Shown one piece after another: positions 45,968-56,432 of a stretch of 64,000 nucleotides of DNA (positions are counted from its first letter, which is position 1; each line of letters begins with the position of its first letter). The stretch lies in NCBI GenBank assembly GCA_048013815.1, contig CM106585.1:17608001-17672000 (forward strand), read 5' to 3'. This DNA is from Setoptus koraiensis. Its lineage: Eukaryota; Arthropoda. The position numbers were made by a program, and so were the translations under genes. Under the pieces are notes generated by a model, which made no database searches, was not told the origin of the DNA, and saw only the letters and a program-made list of their open reading frames with translations.

Positions 45968-47984
45968 TTAATTTTGCACTTGACCGTATAGATCTCTAAT
46001 AGATCCATTAACAATTGTTTGAATGTGAGATGTAGGCATTTTCTTCTTTCTTTTGGTTTGCTTGGTGAAGGCGGGGTTGAATTTGCAGCTGAACACTCCG
46101 GCAAGAGGCATGTTACACGGCAGTGCAGGTCCCTTGAGATTTGACCCAATATCTAGTTGTGAGCCGTTGCCTATTAGGGTGGGAAGATTGTTCGAATATT
46201 GTTGGCCAATGATTGATATTTGACCGTAGCCCGACGAATTAGATTTGTAACCAGCAATCTTTTTACCCGCTGCAGATAGTTGCTCTGCTATGGAGTCTAA
46301 AGATTCATTACTTTGTGAAAATTCTGAATCTAAAACATTTACATGGAAGTGTCTATAATATATGAACATGAACGCGATTCCTGTTATAAAGCCCAAATAA
46401 ATAGTCAGGATGGATAGGTTTCTGAACCAGGGAATATATGAGAGTGATGAAAAGCCGACGCATACGGATAATAGTAAATTGTTCTCTAGGAACATGAGTA
46501 GGTAATAGATGAACATTTTTTGTTTTGAATTGCGCTATTTCGTTATAGTGTTTTCGAGAGCCAACCAACCAAAAGAAAAAAAAAAGGAAAAACACGATTA
46601 GTTATTTGTTGAAAATTGTAGTTAGTTTAGTTTGGTTTGGTTGTAGCATGTGATATCAACTTACCTCTTCGTAGTTTAGGTAACAAAAACAGTAGACCCA
46701 AGCAGTGATGCCGGCATAAAAGAATTTCTTTGACTTGTTCAAATCCTTTTCATCTCTAAGTAAATTGTTGGGTAGTAGAAGCCACAAGAACATGGAGGAC
46801 CAATGAAGGATAAGAACTATAACAACCCAGTAACCATAATGAACAGCGTAGATAGTCAGCGCAACAATTCTCGATGATACTGTTCCTAATCTCCACAAGA
46901 ATTGTGTTATAACACCGAGCCATGTTAAGACAAATCTCTGTAGAAATTTCTCTCTGACATATTTGGTGAATGAAGCAAGTGCCCAACAAACGCTAAATAG
47001 TGACAACAGGACTGATGTTATGCTGAGGCTTGATATTGACGTTGGTGATGTTCGCGACCAGATAATGTAGGTTTGAAATAACAATAATGGCGCTGATTGT
47101 AGAAAAGCATGACACATCCTCAATATACACAAATCTCTTGCATCATTTTTGACTGTGGTTGTGTCATCAACAGGTATCACAAGGCGTATATATCTGAATA
47201 GTATGCCTCCTTGGGCACAATGTATGACTGCCTCGAACAGTATGGCCATATAATAGTCTGATCTTATTTTGGCAGCACTATTACCAGGTATTCGTTCTCT
47301 TGAATTGTGCACAACTTGATGTTGTCCACCGGATGACGATGATGTTGAGGTCATGTGATTTTGTATGTGTATGTGGTAGGGATGAGAGGGCGACGATGAT
47401 GCCGACGAGGACGACAGCGAATAACCAGCCAACTCTAGATCGTCTTCAAGCTCATTTTGTGTCTCTTCGATTTTTCTCTTGTATTTCTGAAATTGTGTTT
47501 TAAGTGACCATTTCAAAGATAATGATTGACTTATTAGCGATGAGAAACAAATAAAGGTGAGGCCTAGATGGGCCCAGATTCTAGTTTGCGCGGATTGATA
47601 TAATGCAAAGAATGCTATAATGTTAAATGTAGAATCACAGAAATAGGCAATCATTGAGATTAGATTGAACATGAGATCGCAAATGGGTAAGAATTGTGCG
47701 GCTACATTTGTTTTGTTTGGCCCGATAATGCTGGACAACGTATGCTGCTGCCTGGTGTCTGGGTGATGATTTAGATTTTGGCTGTCTATTATCTGGTTGT
47801 TATTATCTAACTGTTGTTGTTGTTGTTTGCGGTCGTTCGTTGTGGTGAGGAAATGATCTTGTATATTTTGAACAAATTGTTGCTGGTGTGGAGGGGTGAG
47901 TATACGAGCGAACTCGTGGTCGGCAGGAACAGTGGTGGGCGCCATCACTGTTAGCTGTGTTTGCTTTTGTTGCTGATTGTTCAA
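45968..47984 (-). CDS. XK-related (XKR4/6/7-like) membrane protein, two exons
   Basis: Exons 46665-47984 and 45968-46534, joined across a 130-base intron (GTAAGT...ATAG, phase 0), give 628 residues. XK-related proteins are multi-pass membrane proteins; several are lipid scramblases at the plasma membrane. The N-terminal 95 residues are Q/N-rich. The first two membrane segments lie at about 100-128 and 136-160. Family-like segments follow: RMCHAFLQSAPLLLFQTYI, SSRIVALTIYAVHYGYWV and HWSSMFLWLL. The splice gives NYEE/RNSKQKMFIYYLLMFLEN, matching the XKR pattern of an aromatic FYY..M..EN helix after the intron. A serine-rich loop occurs at about 190-225. The start could also be the Met at residue 14. 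Subfamily is not fixed. Confidence 0.85.
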
Positions 47985-48550
47985 TTTTTGTTTTTGTCTT
48001 ATTAGTGAAAATCAAATCGAATTAATTCCGATAATTGTTTTTCAATTTGTGGTCGTTATTGGTTGAATAATAATGATTATCCGTTAATAATAGTGCTTGT
48101 TATGTATTATCTGTATTGATTTGCCGCTGACAACTGTGTCTCATTTGCGCTGGCCTCAATGTAGAATAATCTAAACGATGACCATGAATCGCCGGCGATA
48201 CGAGCCATTCTTTATTCGATTTATATTTTCAAAGAGCCCGAGTGTTGGCTTGCAGAGTGAATGTGCGTGTGTGTGTGCCACGATATAAGCGAGTGTGTGT
48301 GTGTGTGTTGTGTGCTGGTTGTGGTGTTTGTGGAATTTTTGCAAGATTGCTATTTGCAACTGAGTGCCAGCGAATGGACACAAGAATCCAACGATAATCT
48401 GCTGCTGCTGCGGCCTTTGTAACACTAACTGACCAAACTGCGAGCGACAAACGCACAGCAGAGAACACAGACTCCCTTGTCCGTGCCTGCCGGACTGTGT
48501 GTGCGTTTGTGTGTGTGTGCGTGTGTGTATGCGTATGTGTGTGTGCGTGC

Positions 48551-48584
<34 letters not shown>

Positions 48585-48964
48585 GAGAGAGATGAAGAAT
48601 GTTTCTTTGGCAACAACAGCACACGACGACCATGATGCGAGAGTGTGTGTGTGTTGTGCCCATTGTGAGGAATGATAACAGCGCACCACGCAAAAGGAAC
48701 GGACAAGAAGCGGGTCGCCGCATCAAAATTCTATTGATCGAACTGGCAGCGCAGCCATTAGCGCAGCAGCGGTGCGGCGGTCACTATCCACCAGTGGATG
48801 GCGCACAACAAGCGCGAGAAAATAAAGAACCGAGAAGGAGTGTTTCTATTGGCCGATTCTGCTGATGTTGCTTTACGATCAACAACAGAGAAGCGCAAAC
48901 AGCAAAGGAATTCCAACTATGTTGTGTCCACCACTGTTGCTCATTACAGCCTGTCTCAGTCAGA

Positions 48965-49042
<78 letters not shown>

Positions 49043-50757
49043 GCGTATGCATGCCCGCACCAGCAGCATACTATTGCTGATATATAGTAATAATAATAAT
49101 CTGTGAGTGCTCCATGTATTCTATAAATTCGAACATGGAATATCAAGAGACAGCCCATATAATCTTTAAACAAGCTCACATAAGAGTCCAAACAAAAAAG
49201 AATCTCGTTCGAACTTCCAAGCATACACACCACGTGCTCTTTCCCCCGTCACTGGCCCCGGTGAAAATTGGCCGGCCAGCGTCCATTCGTGACAGGGGGA
49301 AGCAGGCGCAACAGCCACCACGGGCCAAAGGCAAATAATCGAGTTTTGTCCCCATCAATTTTGCCGAGTCCTTCTTTTTTATCTTCCCTAACCTTCATCA
49401 TTCCTACGCCAATCAGCCAATCGCTGACACTCACACACGCACACACAAAACCGGACCCTGTATCATTCTAACGCAGGATATATATGCAGTGACTGACCAA
49501 AAGAAGCGATTATGATGATGATGATGCAGGACAGATGTGGACTGGCAGTGAGTTTTGGACATGGCTACAGGATGAGGAATCTCATGCTCACGATATCAAA
49601 CATTCTTAACGTGCCTTTTTTCATTCTGCAAAACAAAATTCACTCGCTTCTCGAACGTATATTCCGTTTGTTGCTTGCTAACCATAAGCTAAATTCTTGA
49701 CTGACATGCTGCTCATGGTAGTAGGCATTATCAGGATATACATGCACAACGAACATGCATCGATGAAATGGAATAATAATTAGACTGAAATGACATGACC
49801 GATATCATGGGTCAGCTTATTAACTCGCCCATAATGCTGTGTTGATTTTATTTATCAGAGCAGAGCAAAATGGCATCTGTGAGCCACACTCTCTTATTTA
49901 TTAAAAGTTGTGAACAGCAATGTTAACTAGTGGCAAACTTGTTGAATGCCTACAATTTCTATGTCCACATTTAAATTGACAGGGCGACAAAGACATAAAT
50001 AAAAGAGATCCATAAGAAATAATGGGATATTGCATGAGAGCTGGCCTGTTTAGCTTGCAGCGCCAAAAGTCGTTTCTAGTTATGCTGCTCACAACTAATT
50101 GGCACTCAATTGTAAATGTTCGATTCAGGATTTGATGCAATGCTGAACTAGTTTCGAATTATGCCAATTCATCACATTTGCAACATACGCGCTGATTATG
50201 ATTTCAATCTTAATTTTAATTTGAATTACAGACAACATGATTCTCTTTCTCTCATACAGTATACAGTCTGTATAAATTAAGTTTTGTCGGCCCGCTCTGG
50301 GTCTTGTGTAGTGTGTAGAATGTTTAGAAAGAGATACAATGATAAGTCCATCTCATACCCAAACCAGGTATCCGCCGGGGTATTGTTGACGACCGCAACA
50401 ATTGTATGCGTGTGCGAGCAAAATGTAACAGCGACCGCAATGAATATGATTCAACCATTGCCGTATGCCTACCCAAAAATACCCAAAAAAAGGAACTATT
50501 TTTGTGCGAGAATCGAACAAAAATCGGTTATTCATTTCTGCGCACGAAGAAGAAAGGAAATTAATTCTTTCCCCACCATTGTTCAATTCTTTTACCCACA
50601 ATAGTCATCCTTTAGGTGCTTCCTTTAGGCAGCTCATTCTGTGCTCACTAGCAAGGCCTAATAAACATGTGATTTATATTTAATGTTGACATATTTATAG
50701 AATGATTGAACCCAATTTAGATTTTTCAAAATCAATAAATTAAAATAAAAAACAAAA
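47985..50757. other. 2.8 kb intergenic region between divergent XKR and HTH-SAM genes
   Basis: Holds (GT)n tracts at 48280-48310, 48495-48570 and 48972-49046, and AT-rich sequence from 49.5 kb on. No coding exon is recognised. It should contain both genes' promoters. Confidence 0.55.
48972..49046. repeat. (GT)n microsatellite
   Basis: More than 30 GT dinucleotides, nearly pure, about 1 kb upstream of the XK-related gene start. Confidence 0.95.
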
Positions 50758-52002
50758 ATGGAAAAAATATCTAAAGATACGGTTAGTCTCATAAATTCAC
50801 TCTATGAGCAACTAAAATCTATTGAAGAAGTAGCTGGACTATTGGAATTGTCTTCAGCGACAGTGAAAAGAGTCATAATGGGATCACAACCGAGAAGGAG
50901 TATTTCGCATTTAAATAACAAAATGACTGATCAGGAAAAAGCTCAAATTGAGGCAACATTCAGATTTCTTCAAGAGAGAGGAGAACGTGTAACCCTGAGT
51001 AAGATTCGACAACAAAGTAACTTAATGCACAAATCCATAGGAACCATTTGGGATACCATGAAGGCAATGAACTTAGGTTACCCATTGAAATCAAGAAAAG
51101 AGAAGGTTCCTATCAAAAAAATTAGAGGGGCAGTTACAAACCAGCTTCAAACTCCAAATACAAACGGGCATTACGGAGGTACCAATCAACAACAAGCGGC
51201 AACAACAAATCAATCTTTACTTAGTAATGCCGACCTGGCAGCTGTAAACAAGCCTCCGATTGAAAAGATCGAAATATCACAAGGCAGAATTGTCAGGCAT
51301 CCTATAAGTAAAAGTGGAATGCCACAAGCAAAAAACTACTTCACACCAGCGAAAGCCCAGCTCCAAATACCAAATGCGAAAGGACGACCGGCAAAAACAA
51401 GTAAATCTTTAATCAGGAAGCCTGTCACTAAACCTTTAATTGAGAAAATTCTTTCCGACATAAAATATTCCGTTGGAAAGAATGATCTGCCGGTAACAGT
51501 AAATCAGCCTCCAGATATGAAAAAAGAGCTTCCGATGATAGTTGCTAAGCCTTCTATTGATAAGAGCGAGCAACCGACTGCCCAACAAGGTAAAACTAAT
51601 TCACATAACGAACAAACTCACCCAGGTGATATTTCCGGCCAATCCACCACCATTCTATCAACAAATTCGTGCTCGGAGAGAGAGAAGGACATTTTGAATA
51701 TGAGCGTTAATGATGTAATTGAAATAATCCTAGAAAAAGATGAAATTTTGGGCAAACGTCAAGACATTTTCCGCGAAAACGTAAGTTCCATATCTAATTA
51801 CCATCACTTCTAGACTACTGCTGCAATAGACTTGACAAATATTCTTACATCTGTTTATATACAGGAAATCGATGGGAAATCTTTCATGCTACTCGATCAA
51901 GAATGTATGTCAAAGGACCTGGGTCTAAAACTGGGACCAATTCTCAAAATAAAACATCTACAAGAAGAGTTCGCCAACAAGAGAAGTTCCGCACAAGGAT
52001 GA
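50758..52002 (+). CDS. helix-turn-helix plus SAM-domain protein, two exons
   Basis: Exons 50758-51780 and 51865-52002 (GTAAGT...ACAG, phase 0) give 386 residues. Residues 5-40 look like a helix-turn-helix (DTVSLINSLYEQLKSIEEV, then LELSSATVKRVI). Residues 56-110 look like a second one (TDQEKAQIEATFRFL...TLSKIRQQSN...SIGTIWDTMKAMNLG). The pair resembles the bipartite DNA-binding region of Tc1/mariner-type transposases, but no DDE catalytic domain follows. The middle (115-305) is N/Q/K/P-rich and probably disordered. The C-terminus (312-379) is a SAM domain: MSVNDVIEIIL, IFREN, EIDGKSFMLLDQECMSKDLG and GPILKIKHLQEEF. The intron cuts the SAM domain. I know no named protein with this order; a DNA-binding, polymerising chromatin or transcription factor is a guess. 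AATAAA lies at 52123-52128. Confidence 0.8.
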
Positions 52003-52750
52003 ATTGTCATTCGAAACGCCTTTATCACGACAGAAATATCCTCCACCGATGATCTCTCGTGTCGTACTTTGGTGAGCCGAGTTGCTGTTCTATTCTGAAA
52101 TTTACACTCTAAAATTAATATAAATAAACCTGTTACACCTGGTTGAATCAAAAGCCACCCATTCATCTATCATACTGACATAAGCCAGCAGGTCACAGGA
52201 TCTAGCTTTCAAACAATCATCCACATATTTAGTTATCAAAAATGACGCGACGAACTAGCCAAACAGTATCTGTTTTGATATATCTCATCACGATTTTCTT
52301 ATAGCAATATTAATCAATAAAGCAATACATTTATAATTATACGACAACTATACTGCGTATGAACTAAAATTTACTCAACGTAAAAAGTGTAAGTTACTAT
52401 TTCATAACGATCTTCATCAATAGAGTTTTTGTTGGAGCAAGTTATGTAAAAAATATGTGAGCGATCGTCTGACGGAGCAGTAAGACTTGCAGTATGTCAA
52501 CAGAGAAATAGATTTGATTGTCTTTTAGATTCTACAACAATCAACTTGATAATCATCTAGTTGAACAACCACAAAAATCTATATCTCTGTATCTAGCAGT
52601 GACTAGTCATGTGTATTTCCGGCTAGAACATGCAACAAAAGGTGTAACAATCTATCGGGTCTCGGGGCAATGGGTTAGATATTGGCATTTTATATTTAAT
52701 TTGATTTTTTTCTCTTATACAGTCAACAAAGAATGATCTCAAGGATCACA
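52003..52750. other. intergenic, 3' flank of HTH-SAM gene
   Basis: AT-rich, with an AATAAA at 52123. No coding exon or repeat family is recognised. Confidence 0.5.
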
Positions 52751-52759
52751 GATGCGCTT

Positions 52760-53225
52760 CCCTTGTTAGAGAATTCCAGTTGCTATAGAAATATTCTACA
52801 ATTGATATCTACATAGATTAGAATAGTAGAGATTGGGTATATCACTATTTTATACCTTGAATCCATTAACTTCCGTTCTGGAATTTAGTGATCGAGAGTT
52901 GATTCAGGGCCCTGTTCAGCGTATGAATGTAAGTGTATTTAGTATCAACAGTTGTTTAGGACTACTCCAGATTGAATCAGGTAGAGTATATGGCGATTAG
53001 AGTATATCTGGAAACGTCCACTATATCCATTCTCACTTCTTAAATTTAGGCCACGAACTATGGACAAACTGGGTGCTTCATTTTCTCCATTTCTAATTTC
53101 ATTTACTTCTCTTCGCTGTTCATCCTCTAATCGGTTCGATATCGGGCCATCCATAAACAGGCAACCGATGAGTTTCGTTGAGATATTTGAATTACTAAAG
53201 TTTACTGAGATAGTCATTGAATTAG
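52760..53225 (-). pseudogene. degenerate partial copy of the QSOX 3' end
   Basis: This stretch aligns in the same orientation with about 56470-56970, which encodes the last 170 or so residues of the QSOX gene. Shared blocks include CTACAATTGATAT, TATATCAC followed by ATACCTTGAA, ATTTAGTATCA.CAG, and CCATCCATAA.CAG with GATGA and CGTTGAGA. In translation, residues like F-M.. NR.E.. in the copy match WMTHNRVNERL of the parent. The CPKC cysteines are replaced, about 12 codons are missing after them, and the frame breaks before the parent's C-terminus. The copy begins near residue 565 of the parent, so the thioredoxin and flavin-binding core are absent. It has no recognisable promoter or start. 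It is a truncated, decayed duplication rather than a gene. Confidence 0.78.
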
Positions 53226-53777
53226 TTTTACGCCAGTTTCATTAGAGATTAAACATTAAAAGATTGAGAATGTAGGTCATAGTATTTGAGACCAAATATT
53301 AAGTTCCAACGCTTACAACAATCTGTCAGTGAAAGATGTCCGATTTGAGAATGAACCGATCATTGAAGGAACAAACTCTGTCACAATAGAGATAGTTAAT
53401 CATGATGAGCATAACTGTCCAACGTGACTAACAAGCCGAATCGTCGTTCTGTTTTTAATTATAATTACACATCACCTTCTAGTTGCTAATCATAAAATAG
53501 TTTAGCATCTATATAAATGTGGGGTGTACCTTGGGACATTTGAATCATAGGTTACGTCCACTTACACTGTTTCTTGTCATTTTTTCTTGGAATAGTTACA
53601 ACTTGTGTCCAGTTTGTTGATCTCGTTCACAGAGAGAGCCACATCTCGATGCCTCTAAAGGTCGCTCGAAACCCGAGCACAACGACTCGTGACATTCAAA
53701 GCACGTTGCCCTTTGGATTAGCAACAATTCCATGATTTATTTACACAATAGTCAACTTGTGTATCAAAATGTAATTC
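53226..53777. other. intergenic, 3' flank of RASSF gene
   Basis: AT-rich. A minus-strand AATAAA at 53736-53741, about 37 bases past the RASSF stop, supports the gene ending there. No further QSOX similarity is evident. Confidence 0.5.
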
Positions 53778-55241
53778 TTACAGTTTTAGCTGAATATTTT
53801 CGTGTTCAAAATCGATATGCCCGTTCTCTGTAACAAAATCCTCATTATTAGGCGAGTCTCTAGTTTTCTCTTCCAACTCAGAGACTAAACTATCAATTTT
53901 CTCTTTACATGAAACCAAATCTGTTTCACATCTGTGCAACCTTTCTTTCTGCTTCTCAAGTTCATTTTCTAGTTTGACTTGATCTGACTTAAGATTGCTA
54001 ATTTCTTTCTCAAAATTTTGATTCTCCAATTTCTGTATGTGAGTTTGGTTCTCAGACCACAACTTCTCCAATTGTTGAATTTCGTCTTCGATTTTAGATA
54101 TTAGTTCATTTTGTTCTAAATTTTTAGTTTCCCAATATTCGGATTCTGTGTCTAGCTTGTTGAGCTCATTCTTTTGGTCAATCAGAACACGTTTCTGTAA
54201 CTCAATGACACGCAACATGTCCTGTCCTATCTGAGAGACGGACATATTACTATCTAATTGTTTGTCATATGATGATGCTGCGATAGACTCATTAATAGGA
54301 TAATTTAATGCGTTCTGATTACTTGGCGGTAACCTAACATTTATGGCAGAACCTCTATTGATGATTAAACCAGGTTCGATAAATCTGGGTCGATTAGTGA
54401 TGCTATGGGGTTCCATGGGACGATGAAATAAACTTGCTGATGAATTATTATACATAGAAGGAGTATTTGAGTTAACTGAGTGTTGCTGTACACCTGTTGA
54501 TGGCATTGTTGAAGAGTACCTTAAGGCTGGATTGGGGCCAGGGGAATTGAGAGCATTCATCATTGGTGAAGTTTGCATGTGTTGCTGTTGTTGTTGTTGA
54601 TGCTGTTGTTGTTGTTGCTGTTGTTGTTGCATAAGGTACATGGCCGACATGCTAGATTGCAATCTACCATCATAAGAGGCCTGGGATGCAATAGAAGAGC
54701 TTGACGAAGCCTGTGGCATTTGACCCCGTTGTTGAACAGCCTCTATGTAATCCATGTAACCTGGTGGACATCTACGCCTGGGTATAGAGGGCGACGGTTG
54801 CCTCACCCCATAGATATTTAGTGGGTTTTGTGTGGGAACATAGAAATTGGACCTTAGTTGTTGTTGTTGTTGTTGAAGATGATGATTATAAGTGGGCAGC
54901 TTAGGTTTGGCCGGAACAGCAGGAGGGTTTTGGCGCTTCTTATTAATAGTGCTATATAGATCCTCGTAAGGTTGTTGGGCGGTTATTGACTGTGGAGTGG
55001 CTGATTTTCTCAATATAAATTCTACTTCGTTCATTCGATCACCCCATCTTTGTAGCGTGACTAGCGGTTGCTCCGTTGGAGCTAATAAACGTTCATTTGT
55101 TCCCCATTTTTCCACCATGGTAAACCTGCCTGTTTGTTGGGTGGCATGAGCTAAGGCAAACACGATCTCTTGACAAGTGGTGCTCAATTTGACTCCACAA
55201 ACTACTCGTTCCACATTATCCACCCAAACTCGGAGCTCCAT
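53778..55241 (-). CDS. RASSF8: RASSF7/8-type Ras-association coiled-coil protein
   Basis: Single-exon frame of 487 residues. An N-terminal RA domain (1-80) begins MELRVWVDNVERVVCGV and continues TTCQEIVFALAHATQQTGRF, EKWGTNERLLAP and LQRWGDRMNEVEFILRK, very like human RASSF8. The middle has PxxP-like and Q-rich runs (about 115 and 205). A long coiled coil fills 336-467. N-terminal RASSF proteins act at cell junctions and in growth control. The start at 55241 is chosen because the RA domain begins exactly there; the frame is open 21 codons further up. The stop sits inside CTGTAAGA, a perfect-looking splice donor, so a further exon is conceivable, but a poly(A) signal 37 bases on argues against it. 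RASSF7 and RASSF8 cannot be separated. Confidence 0.88.
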   Translation of the reverse strand: MELRVWVDNVERVVCGVKLSTTCQEIVFALAHATQQTGRFTMVEKWGTNERLLAPTEQPLVTLQRWGDRMNEVEFILRKSATPQSITAQQPYEDLYSTINKKRQNPPAVPAKPKLPTYNHHLQQQQQQLRSNFYVPTQNPLNIYGVRQPSPSIPRRRCPPGYMDYIEAVQQRGQMPQASSSSSIASQASYDGRLQSSMSAMYLMQQQQQQQQQHQQQQQQHMQTSPMMNALNSPGPNPALRYSSTMPSTGVQQHSVNSNTPSMYNNSSASLFHRPMEPHSITNRPRFIEPGLIINRGSAINVRLPPSNQNALNYPINESIAASSYDKQLDSNMSVSQIGQDMLRVIELQKRVLIDQKNELNKLDTESEYWETKNLEQNELISKIEDEIQQLEKLWSENQTHIQKLENQNFEKEISNLKSDQVKLENELEKQKERLHRCETDLVSCKEKIDSLVSELEEKTRDSPNNEDFVTENGHIDFEHENIQLKL

Positions 55242-55676
55242 TCCTGGTTGGCCTCCATTGAGCTCCATCCAGAGTGTTTCGGTAACCAATATTAACAAAG
55301 GCAAGCAATGGTCTAACGTGGTGTGTTTTTAATAATAATAGTAATAATAAAAATAATAATAATAAGGTCACTTCAATTAAGACATTAAAATAGTAAAAAA
55401 ATATGTATATAATATTTATATATATTACATAGACGAAATGATTGAAAAGAATTGTAAAAAAATGACAATATTTTTGTTCATTAGCACTAGAATACACATA
55501 AACTAAAAAAGAGAATGTTCGTTATCTGTGCACTCCAATTGAAGCTCTACGTTGTGCACTTCTGTGCCTATCTGTGTTTACAAGTTGTATGTGCGTGTGT
55601 CTGTCTGTCTGTGTCGGTGTAAGTTCTTCATTTGTCTGTCTGTCTGCGTGTGTGTCTGTGTATGTGTGCGTGTGTG

Positions 55677-55764
<88 letters not shown>

Positions 55765-56432
55765 TAAAGTGTGCCTGTGTGTCTATAAGGATTTGAAAGA
55801 GGATTCGAATTCTGAAACAATTCAATTAGTGCAAGCATCTTTGTTGATGTCACAGATAAAATACATATAGAAATCAAATGCCTGTTATTCCAATCTCGCT
55901 TTAGCCAAAAAATAAAGCATCTATCACATTACCACTAACTTATAACAGCAGCAGCGAATCTCGCACCCACAACAAGTTTCTATACATGTAGCTTTGCCAA
56001 GCGTAAGATGATCTTGTTTTGCTTCAACCACCCACAGTTTCAATTTCACAAATGATTTCCTGAATCTGACAAACATTGCCTCATGACGAACTCAGATTGT
56101 AACTTGTTGCAGAGCCTCATATATGTTTTCACTGATGATCCTGGTGTTAATTAATCGAATATCATAATTACATGCCAGCCAGGATAATCGACTCTGCTCG
56201 ATTAGGACCAGTTGCAATCCATTGAACCATTTCAAACAAAAGTGCCGCTAAACGGTGACCTCAATATGAGTTAATGGCAACCAGATCTAAGCGACTCTAT
56301 AACTATTGCTATTCATGCTCTTGAACTATTCTCGATGGATCTGTGTAGATTAGTGTCAACACATGATGCTTAGAATCTAATTGGACGAGACGCAACATGT
56401 GGATATTGTAGTTTCAATTGATTTCATTTTAT
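55242..56432. other. intergenic between RASSF promoter and QSOX 3' end
   Basis: Contains TAA-rich sequence (55330-55400), a long (GT)n array and nothing recognisably coding. Confidence 0.55.
55683..55761. repeat. (GT)n microsatellite
   Basis: About 39 nearly uninterrupted GT units some 450 bases upstream of the RASSF start; likely polymorphic. Confidence 0.96.

Noticed and set aside
52945-53217. 90-codon minus-strand frame as a last exon of the RASSF gene
   Set aside because: Phase would fit, but the sequence is a decayed piece of QSOX, and a poly(A) signal follows the RASSF stop directly.
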